Assembly (NCBI GenBank): GCA_001801085.1
Contig: MGWR01000025.1
Location: 1 to 43,667, forward strand
Source of the DNA: Gallionellales bacterium GWA2_60_142
Lineage (GTDB): Bacteria; Pseudomonadota; Gammaproteobacteria; Burkholderiales; Gallionellaceae
Direction of reading: 5' to 3'
Length of the DNA: 43,667 nucleotides
The notes under the pieces were generated by a model. That model saw only the letters and a list, made by a program, of their open reading frames with translations. It searched no databases and was not told the origin of the DNA. The translations under genes were made by a program, and so were the position numbers. Every line of letters begins with the position of its first letter. Positions within the stretch are counted from its first letter, which is position 1. This document shows, piece after piece, positions 8,747 to 19,100 of the stretch.

Positions 8747-8823
8747 TGGCGCGCCCGACAGGAGTCGAACCTGTGACCCTTGGCTTCGGAAACCAATACT
8801 CTATCCAACTGAGCTACGGGCGC
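8747..8823 (-). tRNA. tRNA-Arg (anticodon CCG)
   Basis: Read on the minus strand, the 77-nt sequence starts GCGCCCGUAGCUCAGUUGG and ends CGGGCGCGCCA. The acceptor stem GCGCCCG pairs with CGGGCGC, the discriminator base is G, and CCA is encoded. The anticodon stem UUGGU/GCCAA closes the 7-nt loop UUCCGAA, giving anticodon CCG, which reads the Arg codon CGG. The T-arm CAGGUUCGAAUCCUG is canonical. Confidence 0.95.
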
Positions 8824-9157
8824 GTACTTTGGAGGCGCGCAGCATAGCGGTTTTTACCCTGGCAGTCCAACGCAAAGCGCGGCGTACCAAGTGGAGCGGT
8901 CAACTGAGGTTTCTAGGTTTAAGGCCCTGTGCGCGGGCGGGAATGCCCATCGAGCGAGCGCAACAAACCGCCCATGCCCGGATCGCATCGGCGACGCAGT
9001 TCAGATTCAAAAAAGATCCCTCCCCCCGGAAGGGAGAGTGGGAGGAGGGACAGAGGAACACACTTACTGCTGGTGATGCCGCGCACATTGCATGCACGGA
9101 GGGGGGAGGAAACGGCAGCCGGACTCACCACGATCCGGCTGTTGTGGTCGCCAAGTT
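8824..9157. other. 334-bp non-coding stretch between tRNA-Arg and ppsA
   Basis: No gene is seen. Bases 9011-9050 hold a purine/pyrimidine-rich imperfect palindrome (CCCTCCCCCCGGAAGGGAG...) related to the CCCTCCC repeats near 37750 and 43020. An 8-bp stem, CAGCCGGA (9116-9123) with TCCGGCTG (9134-9141), lies just past the ppsA stop on the minus strand. It lacks a T-run and may end the operon transcript in a Rho-assisted way. Confidence 0.5.
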
Positions 9158-11536
9158 TTAAGGCTTGGCAATTTCTTTCTCGGCCAACCTGCGCCAGGTT
9201 TCGATCACCGTGTCCGGATTCAGCGACATGGTCTGGATGCCGGCTTCAACCAACCACTCGGCGAAGTCGAAATGATCGGACGGGCCTTGCCCGCAGATGC
9301 CGACGTATTTGTCCAAGCGGTTGCAGGTGGTGATCGCCATCTTCAGCAAGGCCTTCACCGCCGGGTCGCGCTCGTCGAAGCGGTCCGCCACCAGGCTGGA
9401 GTCTCTATCTAGCCCCAGCGTGAGTTGCGTCAGGTCGTTGGAGCCGATGGAGAAGCCGTCGAAGTGTTGCAGGAACTCTTCGGCCAGCAGCGCGTTGGAC
9501 GGGATCTCGCACATCATGATCAGGCGCAAGCCGTTTTCACCGCGCTTCAGGCCGTTGCGCCCCAGCGTGGCGACGACTTCTTTCGCTTCATTCACGGTGC
9601 GCACGAAGGGGATCATCAGCTCGACGTTGATGTAACCCAGCTTCTCGCGCACGCGCTTCATCGCGCGGCATTCCAGTTCGAAGCAATCCGAGAAATTCGC
9701 CGCGACGTAACGGCCCGCGCCGCGGAAACCGATCATCGGGTTCTCTTCCATCGGCTCGTAAATCTCGCCGCCGATCAGCTTGCGGTACTCGTTCGACTTG
9801 AAGTCGGACATGCGCACGATGACCTTCTTCGGCCAGAACGCGGCCGCCAGCGTCGCCACGCCCTCGGTGATCTTCTCGACGTAGAACTCTTCCGGATTCG
9901 CATAGCCCGCCGAGCGTTGCATCACCGCTTCGTGCAGCTTGCCCGGCAGCTTGCCGTGTTCCAGCACCGCCTTGGGGTGGATGCCGATCAGGTTGTTGAT
10001 GATGAATTCGAGACGCGCCAGACCGACACCGGCGGAAGGCAGTTGCGCGAACTCGAACGCCAGCGTCGGGTTGCCGACGTTGAGCATCAGCTTGACCGGG
10101 ATAGGCGGCAGCTCGGCCTCGTCATGCACGACCACGTCGAAGTGCAGCTTGCCGTGGTACACGTAGCCGGTGTCGCCTTCCGCGCAGGACGCGGTGACGA
10201 TCTCGCCGTCTTGCAACGCGGTGGTTGCATGGCCGCAGCCGACGATGGCAGGAATGCCCAGCTCGCGCGCGATGATCGCCGCATGGCAGGTGCGCCCGCC
10301 GCGATTGGTGACGATGGCGGAAGCCCTTTTCATCACCGGTTCCCAGTTCGGGTCGGTCATGTCGGTGACCAGCACGTCACCCGCCTGCACCTTGTCCATC
10401 TCGGCGGTGCTCTCGACGATGCGCACGCGACCGGAGCCTATCTTCTGGCCGATGGCGCGACCTTCGACCAGTACCGTGCCGCGCTGATGCAAGCGATGCT
10501 TCTCCGTACCGCCGCTGGCGGCCTCGTTCGACTTCACCGTTTCGGGACGCGCTTGCAGGATGTAGAGCTTGCCGTCCAGCCCGTCCTTGCCCCATTCGAT
10601 GTCCATCGGGCGGCCGTAGTGCTGCTCGATGGACACGGCATAGCGCGCCAGTTGCAGCACGTCCGCGTCGGAGATGGAGAACTTCGCCTGATCGGCAGCG
10701 GGCACCGGCTCGATGCGGCAGGAACGCCCGGCAGAGCGCTGCTCGTCGAATACCATGCGCTGCTGCTTGGAGCCCAGCGCGCGACGGATGATCGCGGGGA
10801 AGCCTGCGGCGAGCTGCGGCTTGTGCACATAGAACTCGTCTGGATTCACCGCGCCCTGCACCACCATCTCGCCCAGCCCCCAGGACGAGGTGATGAACAC
10901 CGCGTCGCGGAAACCGGATTCGGTGTCCAGCGTGAACATCACGCCGGACGCGCCGAGGTCGGAGCGCACCATGCGCTGCACGCCGGCGGACAAGGCCACG
11001 TCGGCATGGGTGAAATCTTTGTGCACGCGATAGGAAATCGCGCGGTCGTTGTACAGCGACGCGAACACTTCGCGGATCGCATGCAGGATGTTGTCTATGC
11101 CCTGGATGTTCAGGAAAGTCTCCTGCTGCCCGGCGAACGAAGCGTCGGGCAAGTCTTCCGCAGTCGCCGAAGAGCGCACCGCGAAGCTGCCTTCGCCTTC
11201 CGCCACCAGTTGGTCGTAGTGGGTGCGAATCTCTGCTTCCAGACGCGCGGGCAACGGCGCTTCGACGATCCAGCCGCGTATCTTGCGTCCGGCTTCGGCC
11301 AGCGCGGCGACATCTTCGATATCCAGCGTCTCCAGCGCCTGTTCGATACGCTTGTCCAGTCCCTCATGCGCGAGAAAATCGCGGTAAGCCTGCGCCGTGG
11401 TGGCGAAGCCGCCGGGCACATGAACGCCGGACGAACTCAGGTTAGAGATCATCTCGCCTAGCGAGGCGTTCTTGCCGCCCACCTCCGGAATATCGGCGAT
11501 ACCCAGTTGCTGGAATGGAATGACGTACGGTTGCAT
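9158..11536 (-). CDS. ppsA: Phosphoenolpyruvate synthase (pyruvate, water dikinase)
   Basis: The protein is 792 residues from ATG 11536, chosen for the AGGGAGAAGG Shine-Dalgarno immediately upstream; a longer in-frame start at 11563 lacks one. It converts pyruvate + ATP + water to PEP + AMP + Pi, the entry to gluconeogenesis. Domains in order are the ATP-grasp-like PPDK N-domain ([11 protein letters not shown] near residue 20), the phosphohistidine domain with [15 protein letters not shown] (catalytic His418; Thr416 is the residue phosphorylated by PpsR-type regulators), and the PEP-binding TIM barrel ending with the catalytic-Cys motif [11 protein letters not shown]. It begins 33 bp after the small Cys-rich gene of the rnf-nifJ cluster, so it is probably the last gene of that operon. 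Confidence 0.95.
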   Translation of the reverse strand: MQPYVIPFQQLGIADIPEVGGKNASLGEMISNLSSSGVHVPGGFATTAQAYRDFLAHEGLDKRIEQALETLDIEDVAALAEAGRKIRGWIVEAPLPARLEAEIRTHYDQLVAEGEGSFAVRSSATAEDLPDASFAGQQETFLNIQGIDNILHAIREVFASLYNDRAISYRVHKDFTHADVALSAGVQRMVRSDLGASGVMFTLDTESGFRDAVFITSSWGLGEMVVQGAVNPDEFYVHKPQLAAGFPAIIRRALGSKQQRMVFDEQRSAGRSCRIEPVPAADQAKFSISDADVLQLARYAVSIEQHYGRPMDIEWGKDGLDGKLYILQARPETVKSNEAASGGTEKHRLHQRGTVLVEGRAIGQKIGSGRVRIVESTAEMDKVQAGDVLVTDMTDPNWEPVMKRASAIVTNRGGRTCHAAIIARELGIPAIVGCGHATTALQDGEIVTASCAEGDTGYVYHGKLHFDVVVHDEAELPPIPVKLMLNVGNPTLAFEFAQLPSAGVGLARLEFIINNLIGIHPKAVLEHGKLPGKLHEAVMQRSAGYANPEEFYVEKITEGVATLAAAFWPKKVIVRMSDFKSNEYRKLIGGEIYEPMEENPMIGFRGAGRYVAANFSDCFELECRAMKRVREKLGYINVELMIPFVRTVNEAKEVVATLGRNGLKRGENGLRLIMMCEIPSNALLAEEFLQHFDGFSIGSNDLTQLTLGLDRDSSLVADRFDERDPAVKALLKMAITTCNRLDKYVGICGQGPSDHFDFAEWLVEAGIQTMSLNPDTVIETWRRLAEKEIAKP

Positions 11537-11569
11537 GGCCTTCTCCCTCGTTGAATGCGTCATAAAAAA

Positions 11570-11752
11570 TCAGTGATCGTTATCGCAATGTCCCGCGCAA
11601 TGGTTGCCGCATCCGCCGCAACCTTCCTTGCCGTCCTCGCGCAGCGGGCCGAACTCCGGATGCCGCGCCGCATAGTTTCTCGCCGCCGCTTGCACCGCCA
11701 CCCAGGCGAACACCAGCGCGACCATGATGGACATGGCGATCAGGTATTTCAT
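11570..11752 (-). CDS. Small Cys-rich membrane protein, possibly NqrM/DUF539-like
   Basis: This is a 60-residue protein overlapping the rnfA stop by 4 nt (ATGA), so it is very likely translated by coupling. Residues 1-20 (MKYLIAMSIMVALVFAWVAV) form one membrane helix. The C-terminal tail is EGCGGCGNHCAGHCDNDH, with four Cys and three His. The layout of one helix plus a short Cys motif resembles NqrM, the small factor needed to mature Na+-NQR, a relative of Rnf that carries the same intramembrane Fe site. The exact GSCGG motif of NqrM is absent, so this is an analogy. A role in iron delivery to RnfA/RnfE is my inference. Confidence 0.65.
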   Translation of the reverse strand: MKYLIAMSIMVALVFAWVAVQAAARNYAARHPEFGPLREDGKEGCGGCGNHCAGHCDNDH

Positions 11753-12336
11753 CGCGCCACCCCTATGCCACCGAAGCCCATGAAGGCCAGCGACAGCAGC
11801 CCGGCCAGCATCAGCGACAGCGCGGTTCCCTGCATCGCGCCCGGAATGTCGGACAGCTTCAGGCGTTCGCGCACGCCCGCCATCAGCACCAGCGCCAGCG
11901 TGAATCCGGCACCGCCGCCGAGGCTGAAAGCGATCGACTGGCCGAGGTCGTAACCGCGCGCGGTCTGAAACAGCGCGACGCCCAGCACCGCGCAGTTGGT
12001 GGTAATCAGCGGCAGGTAGATGCCCAATGCGCGGAACAGCGCCGGTGAGAATTTCTTCATCGCCATCTCCACCAGTTGCACGGTGGAGGCGATCACCACG
12101 ATGTAGGAGATCAGGCGCAGGAACTCCAGTTCGAAATAGCCGAGCAGCAGATTCAGCCCGTAGGCGCACAGCGAGGCGACCAGCATCACGAAACTGGTCG
12201 CGATGCCCATCGGCACCGCGGTTTCCAGCTTGCCGGACACCCCGAGGAAAGGGCACAGCCCGAGGAACATCGCCAGCACGAAGTTGCTCGACAGCAGCGT
12301 GATGACGAAGATCTGGCCGAGGGACTCATGCTCCAT
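11749..12336 (-). CDS. rnfA: Rnf complex subunit RnfA
   Basis: This 195-residue integral membrane protein has about six helices. It shows the conserved LGLCPFLGVSG near residue 26 and TTNCAVLGVALF near residue 110. The two Cys residues are those that, together with the equivalent pair in RnfE, bind the intramembrane [2Fe-2S] cluster in the Rnf/NQR family. It passes electrons through the membrane between cytoplasmic ferredoxin-side and periplasmic FMN subunits. The start ATG lies inside the end of rnfE (11-nt overlap). The stop overlaps the next small gene by 4 nt. Confidence 0.93.
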   Translation of the reverse strand: MEHESLGQIFVITLLSSNFVLAMFLGLCPFLGVSGKLETAVPMGIATSFVMLVASLCAYGLNLLLGYFELEFLRLISYIVVIASTVQLVEMAMKKFSPALFRALGIYLPLITTNCAVLGVALFQTARGYDLGQSIAFSLGGGAGFTLALVLMAGVRERLKLSDIPGAMQGTALSLMLAGLLSLAFMGFGGIGVAR

Positions 12337-12955
12337 GGTTAGCCTCCTTTCTTCTCGCCCACCAGGCGAACAGCAGCAGCCACGCGCCCAGCACGAAGAA
12401 TCCGCCGGGCGGCAGCACCATCACCACCCAGGGCTGGAAATCGGCACCGAACAGCGTGACGCCGAACAGCTTGCCCGCGCCGAGTATCTCGCGCACGCTG
12501 CCCAGCGCCAGCAGGCCGATGGTGAAGCCGACGCCCATGCCGAATGCATTCAGCACCGCGGGCAGCGACGGACTCTTCGCCGCATGCGCCTCGGCGCGGC
12601 CGAGGATGATGCAGTTCACCACGATCAGCTGGATGAACGCGCCCAGCGCGTCGTACAGCGCGAGGCTGACCGCCTGGATGATGTAATCGACCAGCGTGAC
12701 GAAGGTCGCGATGATGACGATGTAGGTGGCGATGCGCACTTCCTTGGGAATGAAGTTGCGCAGCAGCGAGATCAGCCCGGCGGAGCACACCAGCACGAAG
12801 GTCGTCGCGACGCCCATGCCCAGCGCGTTGAACCCCGACACCGTCACCGCCAGCGTCGGACACATGCCCAGCGTCATCACGAACACCGGGTTCTGTTTCC
12901 AGATGCCTTCGAGCAGCTGCTCCATGTTGGTGACCTGCTTCGCGCCCATGGTCAT
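12326..12955 (-). CDS. rnfE: Rnf complex subunit RnfE
   Basis: This 209-residue membrane protein is paralogous to RnfA, with inverted membrane topology. Conserved motifs are VMTLGMCPTLAVT and LIVVNCIILGRAEAHA, whose Cys residues complete the RnfA/E iron-sulfur site. The start at 12955 overlaps the rnfG stop by 4 nt (ATGA). The C-terminus runs into rnfA. The gene order C-D-G-E-A is that of anaerobe-type rnf operons, not the A-B-C-D-G-E order of enterobacteria. Confidence 0.93.
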   Translation of the reverse strand: MTMGAKQVTNMEQLLEGIWKQNPVFVMTLGMCPTLAVTVSGFNALGMGVATTFVLVCSAGLISLLRNFIPKEVRIATYIVIIATFVTLVDYIIQAVSLALYDALGAFIQLIVVNCIILGRAEAHAAKSPSLPAVLNAFGMGVGFTIGLLALGSVREILGAGKLFGVTLFGADFQPWVVMVLPPGGFFVLGAWLLLFAWWARRKEANHGA

Positions 12956-13647
12956 GAGGAAGCTCCTTTCTCCAGTTGTTCCAGATGCGGGCGCAGTCGC
13001 GGCAGCAGCACTTGCACGCTGTCGTTGATGCCGCGCCCGACCGCCTTGGACGTGATGGTCGCGCCGGTGATCGCGTCAATCTCCCAGCCGAACTTCTTGC
13101 TGCCGTGCTTCACCGTCTTCACGTCATTGGCGAGCGACTTCATGTCGGTAGCGAGGCTCACGTCGAGCTTGTCGAAGTTGGCGACGAAGGCCGCATCGGT
13201 GATGATCTTGTCGCCGATGCCGGGCGTCTCCTTCATCTGCACCACGCGGATGCCGAAGATGCATTCGCACCCGGGACGGTAGCCGTACAGCACGCGCACC
13301 ACGTCGGCGTAGCCGCGTGCACCGCCCTCGGCGGCGATGGCGAGCAGCTTGCCGCCGCCGTCATAGGTCGCGTAGAAGCGCACCGCGCCGGCAACCGGAT
13401 CGCCCTGCGCCGGATGGATGCCGTCGGCTGCGGCGTCGTATTCGACGATGCGCGCGGCATCCGGCACCAGCGCCTTCACGCCGCGCTCCAGCATCACCTT
13501 CTTGTTCGCGGCAATCGCGGGCAGCGTCCATTGCCACACCGCGACGATCAGCGCGCCGCAGATCATCGTGACCAGACCCAGCGTGGCGACCAAGCGGCCG
13601 CTGCCGGTGATATCCGCTGGCGGAATGTCGGTTCTCTGATTGCTCAT
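12952..13647 (-). CDS. rnfG: Rnf complex subunit RnfG (covalent FMN)
   Basis: This 231-residue protein has one N-terminal membrane helix (about residues 18-45) and a periplasmic FMN_bind domain. The motif ITGATITSKAV places the FMN-accepting Thr at residue 197 (family motif S/T-G-A-T). ETPGIGDKI is also conserved. FMN is attached by the ApbE transferase, which is not encoded in this window. The pair of Cys in YRPGCECIFG (residues 127 and 129) is not a family hallmark that I know of. Both ends overlap neighbours by 4 nt. Confidence 0.93.
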   Translation of the reverse strand: MSNQRTDIPPADITGSGRLVATLGLVTMICGALIVAVWQWTLPAIAANKKVMLERGVKALVPDAARIVEYDAAADGIHPAQGDPVAGAVRFYATYDGGGKLLAIAAEGGARGYADVVRVLYGYRPGCECIFGIRVVQMKETPGIGDKIITDAAFVANFDKLDVSLATDMKSLANDVKTVKHGSKKFGWEIDAITGATITSKAVGRGINDSVQVLLPRLRPHLEQLEKGASS

Positions 13648-14672
13648 TTTTTCCGCGCTCCGAACACTTTCGGTTGCAGGTATTTGTCGATCAGCGGCGC
13701 GGCTGCGTTGCCGAACAGGATGGCGTACATCACCCCTTCCGTGAGTCCGCCGAAATAGCGGATCAATATGGTCACGACACCGATGATCGCGCCGTACACC
13801 CATATGCCCATCGGCGTGACCGGCGAGGTCGCCATGTCGGTGGCCATGAACAGCGCGCCCAGCATCAGGCCGCCGGACAGCAATGCGAGGTGCATAGGCG
13901 GGAACGCCTCGGGGTCGTACATCTGGAAACCCCAGGCCATAATCATTGCGCTGCCGACCACCGCCACCGGGATGCGCCAGTCCATGAAGCGACGTGCGAT
14001 CAGGTACAGGCCGCAGACCAGCAACAGCAGCGCCGAGGTCTCGCCGGTCGAGGCTGCTGCTGCGCCGGTAATCATGTCTTCCACCGGATAGACGAACTGC
14101 TCGAACTTCCAGCGCGCCAGCGGCGTCGCGCCGGTGAAGCCGTCCACCATGTTCGCGGTTACCCATGCGCTGATGTCGTTCGGCACGCAGAACGGCAGCG
14201 TCAGCGTGGACGGAATGAATTCGGTGAAGCGCTGCGGCGAGAACGCCGGTGCCCAAGTCGTGATTGCGGTGGGGAAGGCCGCCTGCACGAAGGCGCGGCC
14301 GACCAGCGCCGGGTTGAACGGGTTGTGGCCCAGCCCGCCGAACAGCGACTTGCCCAGCCACACTGCGGCGAAGCCTGCCACCGCGCCCATCCACAGCGGG
14401 AACGCGGGCGGCAGCGTCAGCGCCAGCAGGATGCCGGTGATGGTCGCGCTCCAGTCGGACAAGGTATTCACCGTGCCGGACATGCGGTTGGCGATGCGCT
14501 CGGCGGCGAGGCAGGACAGCGTGACCGTCGTAATCAGCGCGATGGCCGACAAGCCGTATTGCCAGATCGAGAATGCGCAGATGGGCAGCAGCGCATACAC
14601 CACATGGCGCATGATGGTCGGCACGTCGCGGCCGCTGTGCAGGTGAGGCGAGGCGCGCAGTTCCATGCTCAT
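13644..14672 (-). CDS. rnfD: Rnf complex subunit RnfD (covalent FMN)
   Basis: This 342-residue NqrB/RnfD-family membrane protein has about ten helices. DGFTGATPLARW holds the covalent FMN-linked Thr (residue 183). LGHNPFNPALVGRAF is the conserved family motif. I placed the start at 14672 because AAGGA lies 7 nt upstream and the ATG overlaps the rnfC stop by 4 nt. Another in-frame ATG is two codons later. RnfD is a core ion-translocating subunit. Whether this Rnf moves Na+ or H+ cannot be read from the sequence by eye. Confidence 0.93.
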   Translation of the reverse strand: MSMELRASPHLHSGRDVPTIMRHVVYALLPICAFSIWQYGLSAIALITTVTLSCLAAERIANRMSGTVNTLSDWSATITGILLALTLPPAFPLWMGAVAGFAAVWLGKSLFGGLGHNPFNPALVGRAFVQAAFPTAITTWAPAFSPQRFTEFIPSTLTLPFCVPNDISAWVTANMVDGFTGATPLARWKFEQFVYPVEDMITGAAAASTGETSALLLLVCGLYLIARRFMDWRIPVAVVGSAMIMAWGFQMYDPEAFPPMHLALLSGGLMLGALFMATDMATSPVTPMGIWVYGAIIGVVTILIRYFGGLTEGVMYAILFGNAAAPLIDKYLQPKVFGARKK

Positions 14673-16018
14673 AGCGGTTTCCTTTCGCGCAGGAAGGCCT
14701 TGGCGGCGCGGAACTGTTGCACCAGCGGGATGTGCGACGGGCACACATAGCTGCAACAGCCGCATTCGAAGCAATCGCCTAGATGGAATTGCTCCGACAT
14801 CTCGTCGAACTCCAGCTTGGCCGACAGCATGCCGAGCTGCGACGGGTTCAGCCCCATCGGGCAGGCGTTCACGCACGCGCCACAATGGATGCAGGCCCAG
14901 CTCTGCTGCGTGATCGGTTCCAGCATGCGCTTGTCGAATACCAGAATACCGGAGGTTCCCTTGGTCACCGGGATGTCGAGCGAGAACGCGGCCTGCCCCA
15001 TCATCGGCCCGCCGAGGATGACTTCGCGCTCGATGCAGTCCGGGTCGCCCGCCCATTCGAGCACGCTGCGCAAGGTCGCGCCGAACGGTATCCAGTAATC
15101 GCCGGGCTTCTTGATGCCGGGCCCGGCCAGCGTCACCACGCGCTCGATCAGCCCTTGTCCTGCAGGCAACAACCGGCCCAGCAGCGCCAGCGTGCCTACG
15201 TTGTGCATCACCAGCCCGAGTTGGCTGGGCAAGCTGCCCGGCGGCAGATCGAGATCCAGCAGCGACTTGATCAGCATGCGCTCCGCGCCCTGCGGATATT
15301 TGGTCGCCACCGCCCGCATCGTGATGCTGCCGTCTTCCGGCAGGTGCGGACGGATCGCGTCCAGCGCATCCAGCTTGTTGTCTTCGATGCCGATGATCGC
15401 GCGGGTCGCGCCGCTGGCGCGCATCGCGATGCGGATGCCGGCGATCAGCTCCTGCGGCCATTCGCGCATCAGCTTGTAATCGCAGGTGAGGTAGGGCTCG
15501 CACTCGCAGCCGTTGGCGATCAGCGTGTGCACCTGCTTGTCGGCGGGCACATTCAGCTTCGCATGGCTGGGGAAGGTTGCGCCGCCCAAGCCCACCATGC
15601 CGATCTCCTGGATCGCCGCGATGAGTTGCGCGTGATCCATCGCAGCGACATCCTGCGGCTGTCCGCAGCGCACCTCCTGCGTCGAAGCCTCGTACACGCG
15701 CAACACGATGGCGTCGGACCACTGTCCGCGCGAAACGGGCATCGGCGTGATCGCCTCGATCACGCCGTCGGCCGGCGCGTGGATGGGTGAGGACAACGTC
15801 CCTTCGGCTCGGGCGATGATCTGTCCGCGCGCCACTTCCTCGCCGATACCGACCAGCGGCAATGCCGGCTTGCCGATGTGCTGCGCGAGCGGCAGCACCA
15901 GCTTGCGCGGGAACGGCATGCGCTTGATCGGCTGGTCCAGCGTGCCCTTGTGCGGCGCGGGATGGATGCCGCGCGCGAAAGTCGTCGCGTGTTTCAGGAA
16001 GGGGAGTCGCAGATTCAT
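14669..16018 (-). CDS. rnfC: Rnf complex subunit RnfC
   Basis: This 449-residue peripheral subunit carries the NADH/FMN-binding region (VGLGGATFPSHAKLN, about residues 135-150, and the NGCECEPYLTCDY motif near 165-180). It also has two C-terminal [4Fe-4S] motifs, CIHCGACVNACP and CFECGCCSYVCP. It is the NAD-side module. Length is close to short RnfC forms, and the long Ala/Lys-rich C-terminal extension of E. coli RsxC is absent. The start at 16018 has only a weak Shine-Dalgarno (GAG). The gap to nifJ is filled by a palindromic repeat. Confidence 0.93.
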   Translation of the reverse strand: MNLRLPFLKHATTFARGIHPAPHKGTLDQPIKRMPFPRKLVLPLAQHIGKPALPLVGIGEEVARGQIIARAEGTLSSPIHAPADGVIEAITPMPVSRGQWSDAIVLRVYEASTQEVRCGQPQDVAAMDHAQLIAAIQEIGMVGLGGATFPSHAKLNVPADKQVHTLIANGCECEPYLTCDYKLMREWPQELIAGIRIAMRASGATRAIIGIEDNKLDALDAIRPHLPEDGSITMRAVATKYPQGAERMLIKSLLDLDLPPGSLPSQLGLVMHNVGTLALLGRLLPAGQGLIERVVTLAGPGIKKPGDYWIPFGATLRSVLEWAGDPDCIEREVILGGPMMGQAAFSLDIPVTKGTSGILVFDKRMLEPITQQSWACIHCGACVNACPMGLNPSQLGMLSAKLEFDEMSEQFHLGDCFECGCCSYVCPSHIPLVQQFRAAKAFLRERKPL

Positions 16019-16045
16019 CTCGAATCACTCAATAACAAACGACTT

Positions 16046-16171
16046 CGTCATACCGGCGCAGGCCGGTATCCAGTCAGCAGACAAGTCCCAGCGCAAGCGG
16101 ACAACGCCGAGGCTTTGTCTGCTTCGCAGAACATTTTTCATGTCTGGATTCCGGCCTGCGCCGGAATGACG
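16046..16171. repeat. Long inverted repeat (CGTCAT..CCGG type) between nifJ and rnfC
   Basis: A 28-bp arm at 16046-16073 (CGTCATACCGGCGCAGG...) and its near-perfect inverse at 16144-16171 (...CCTGCGCCGGAATGACG) enclose about 70 bp. Each arm is itself palindromic. This is a widespread dispersed repeat type. Within the operon mRNA it would fold into a large stem between two cistrons. Confidence 0.85.
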
Positions 16172-16196
16172 GGCTAGTGGCTTGTTCGAGTTCATA

Positions 16197-19100
16197 TCAG
16201 TTGAACTTCGCCGCCCGTGCGGTCAGCTTGTCGAGGTTGGGCTCGCCGGCGTTCCAGGGAGTGCCGGGGTGGATGACGCCGGCAGTGCACTTTTCCGCGG
16301 CCTTAACGATGTCCAGATAACTGCCCGCTTTCGGGTCGATGACGATGGCTTTTTTCGTTTCATTGTAGGCAAATACCTTGGGGTTGATGTTGATACATTC
16401 GTCGCATGCCGTGCATTCCGGCGTGTCGATCCACACGGCTTCATAGCCTTCCGCGTTCGCCGCTGCGGGCGCTGCACCGACTGTCGCCACAGCACTCGTG
16501 CTCGCGCTTCCGCCGGCCACGCCCAACGTGTCGGCGATGCGTTGCATCAGTTCGCGGCGCACGCGCTCGGTGACTTCCGCCTCGTTCGCCGCAGGGCGAT
16601 TGAGGCCGGCTACATCCTTGAGCTGCTTCCAGAACTGCATGCGCTCCTCGCAGGAGAGCACCATCTCCGTCGACACCAGCACGCGCACCAGACGGTTCTT
16701 CTTGTCCACCGTCCAGATGAACGGGAACTTGCCGTCGCGCTCGTCTTCGGACAATTTCAGGAAATCGGCCAGCAATACCTGATCGTCGTTCCATGTGTCC
16801 GGCGCGGCCTTCTTGAACTGCTTGGCGAAGCGGCCTTCGGACAACGCGAAGTCGGCAAAGGTCATCGCCAGCGTCATCGACTGTTGTCCCGCTTCGTCCA
16901 GATAGTCGAGCTTGTACTCGGGCCAGTCGGCATCCAGCGACGGGTTGCCTTCCAGTGTGGTGCACTCGGAGAAGGTGTCGCCCAGATCGGGGTTGTAGCG
17001 GAACAGCGGGAAAGCGCGCGACTCCACCGCCATCTTGCTCTGCGCCACCGCGCTGTCGTCGCCCACGCCGTGTTCCGGCGGGCACACCGCGTACACGTTG
17101 AACAGAGCCGGACGGCGGCTGTTGAGACCGTCGATGAAGCTTTCCAGCAGGTGTGTGGTGTTGGACAGCGAGCCCTGCATCACGAACGAGGTGCGGTGCG
17201 CCATTCCGATCACGCTGATCTCTTTGCGCTTCTCGGTCTTGCCGTGTTTGCTCGCGCCGTAGGGCGACATGTCCGCGACTTGTCCGATGAAGCCGGAGGT
17301 GCAGGCTTGACCGCCGGTGTTGGAATACACCTGCGTATCGACGATCATTACCTTGATCGGCATGCCCGACATCAGCGCGCGCGACAGGTTCTGGAAGCCG
17401 ATGTCGAACATCGCGCCGTCGCCGCCCATTGCCACTACCGGCGGGCACAGATGCCATTCTTCTTCGCTCAGCTTCTCCCAGTTGAAATGCGCGAGCGCCG
17501 CGCCGTGCTCGGCGGGATCGAAGCCGCCGGCCAATTCCTTCTCGACCATGCGCACGGCCTTGAAGCCTTCGACCATCTTCGCCATGTGGCCCTCGAACAC
17601 GCCCATCGCGACCGACGGCGAATCCTGGAACAGGTGCGAAGTCCACGGGAAAGGATAAGGGTTGAACGGGAAGGTGGACGCCCACACTGAGGTGCAGCCG
17701 GTGGAGTTCACCACGCCCATCTCGGCACGGCCGCGCTTGGTCGGGCCTTCGAGGTAGCGCCAGCGCAGGTCTTTTATCTTCTCCAGCATCTGCGTCACGC
17801 GGCGCAGCCATTGCGGGTCGATGGGCTCGCCGGGATTCTTCGCCAGCAGCGATTCGGACAAGTTCGCCAGCGTCAGGTCGTGCCCGCTGTGCGCTTGTAT
17901 CGCCTGCATCATCGCCTGCGTGTCGGTCAGATCGACGGTGCTGCTGAGTTTCAGGCGGATGTGGTTTTCCAGATCGGCGATCAGCCGGTCGATTTTCGCG
18001 ACAAACTTCTTCACGCGCGGCTGCATCAGCGCGGTGACCGTGCCGGTGAACAGGTGGATGGTCGCCTTCTCGCCGCAGCCCAGACACGCGCCGTCGCCGC
18101 TGGCCAGCGACTGGTAGTTGCGCTTGTCCAGCAGCAGCGTTTCCAGCGCGCCGACCTTCTCGTCCAGGTCGTCGATGCGGCTGAATTGCTGCGGCGTGGT
18201 CGGCAGGTCCAGCCAGAAATTCCAGTCGTCGCGCAGCGTCTCGATGCTCTCGTTGGTCTGCGTGACCATGGTCAGCGCCTGATCCTCGCACACCTCCACG
18301 CACAGCGCGCAACCCTTGCAGGTGTACGGGTTGATGGTGATGGAGAACAGGCCACCCGCGCCTTTTTCTTTCTTCTCTTTCTGCGTCCAGTAGGGTTTGG
18401 TGGTGGCGAACTTGAAGCCGCCGAGTTGTTCGCGCAGCAGGTTCAGTTCGTTCTCCAAACGGCCGCGGTCGTCGCCCTGAGTCGGGTCTTCGGCGAACGC
18501 TTCGGTGATCGCGTTGACGAGCAGCGCGCGCACATCGAGGCCGTCCTTATCCAGCGAGTTGCGCAGCTTCTTGTCTATCGCGCGGCTGAACTTGCGCAGG
18601 AAGCGGGTCGGGCGACCGCCGATCTCGATCTTCTGGATCGCGGTGTTGAGAATGTCGGTGGTGGTCGAAACCAGACCGGGGATCGCGCTGTCCGGGCATT
18701 GCGTGTAGCACTCGCCGCAGGCGGTGCACTTCTCGGCATGCCATTCCGGATGCTCGAAGCGCACGCCGGTCATGTCGCGGAACACGCCGGTGACGGCGGG
18801 GATCACCGACAGGCCCATGAAGGGATCGACCAGATTGTCCGAGCCCTGTCCCTTCATGTAAAAGCTGCCGGTCTGCTCCCAGAAACGATGGATGTCGGAC
18901 AGGCCGCCGTCGCCTTCCGGCTGCTGCTTCAGCATCACCGGCAATGTGGGCGCAGGCTTGCCGACGAACTTGGCGCGCTGGCCGACCTTCATCTGCTCGG
19001 GCGCGATCTCGAACATCTCTTCATAGCCGCGGCGCACCACGCGCAGGTTGTCCTCGACAATGCGCTTGCCCTTCTTACCGAACTTCGATTCGAGCTGGTT

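Noticed and set aside
9425-11461. A 678-codon plus-strand ORF opposite ppsA
   Set aside because: It mirrors ppsA codon structure, has His/Arg/Gln-rich low-complexity composition and no domain; ppsA is unmistakable on the other strand.
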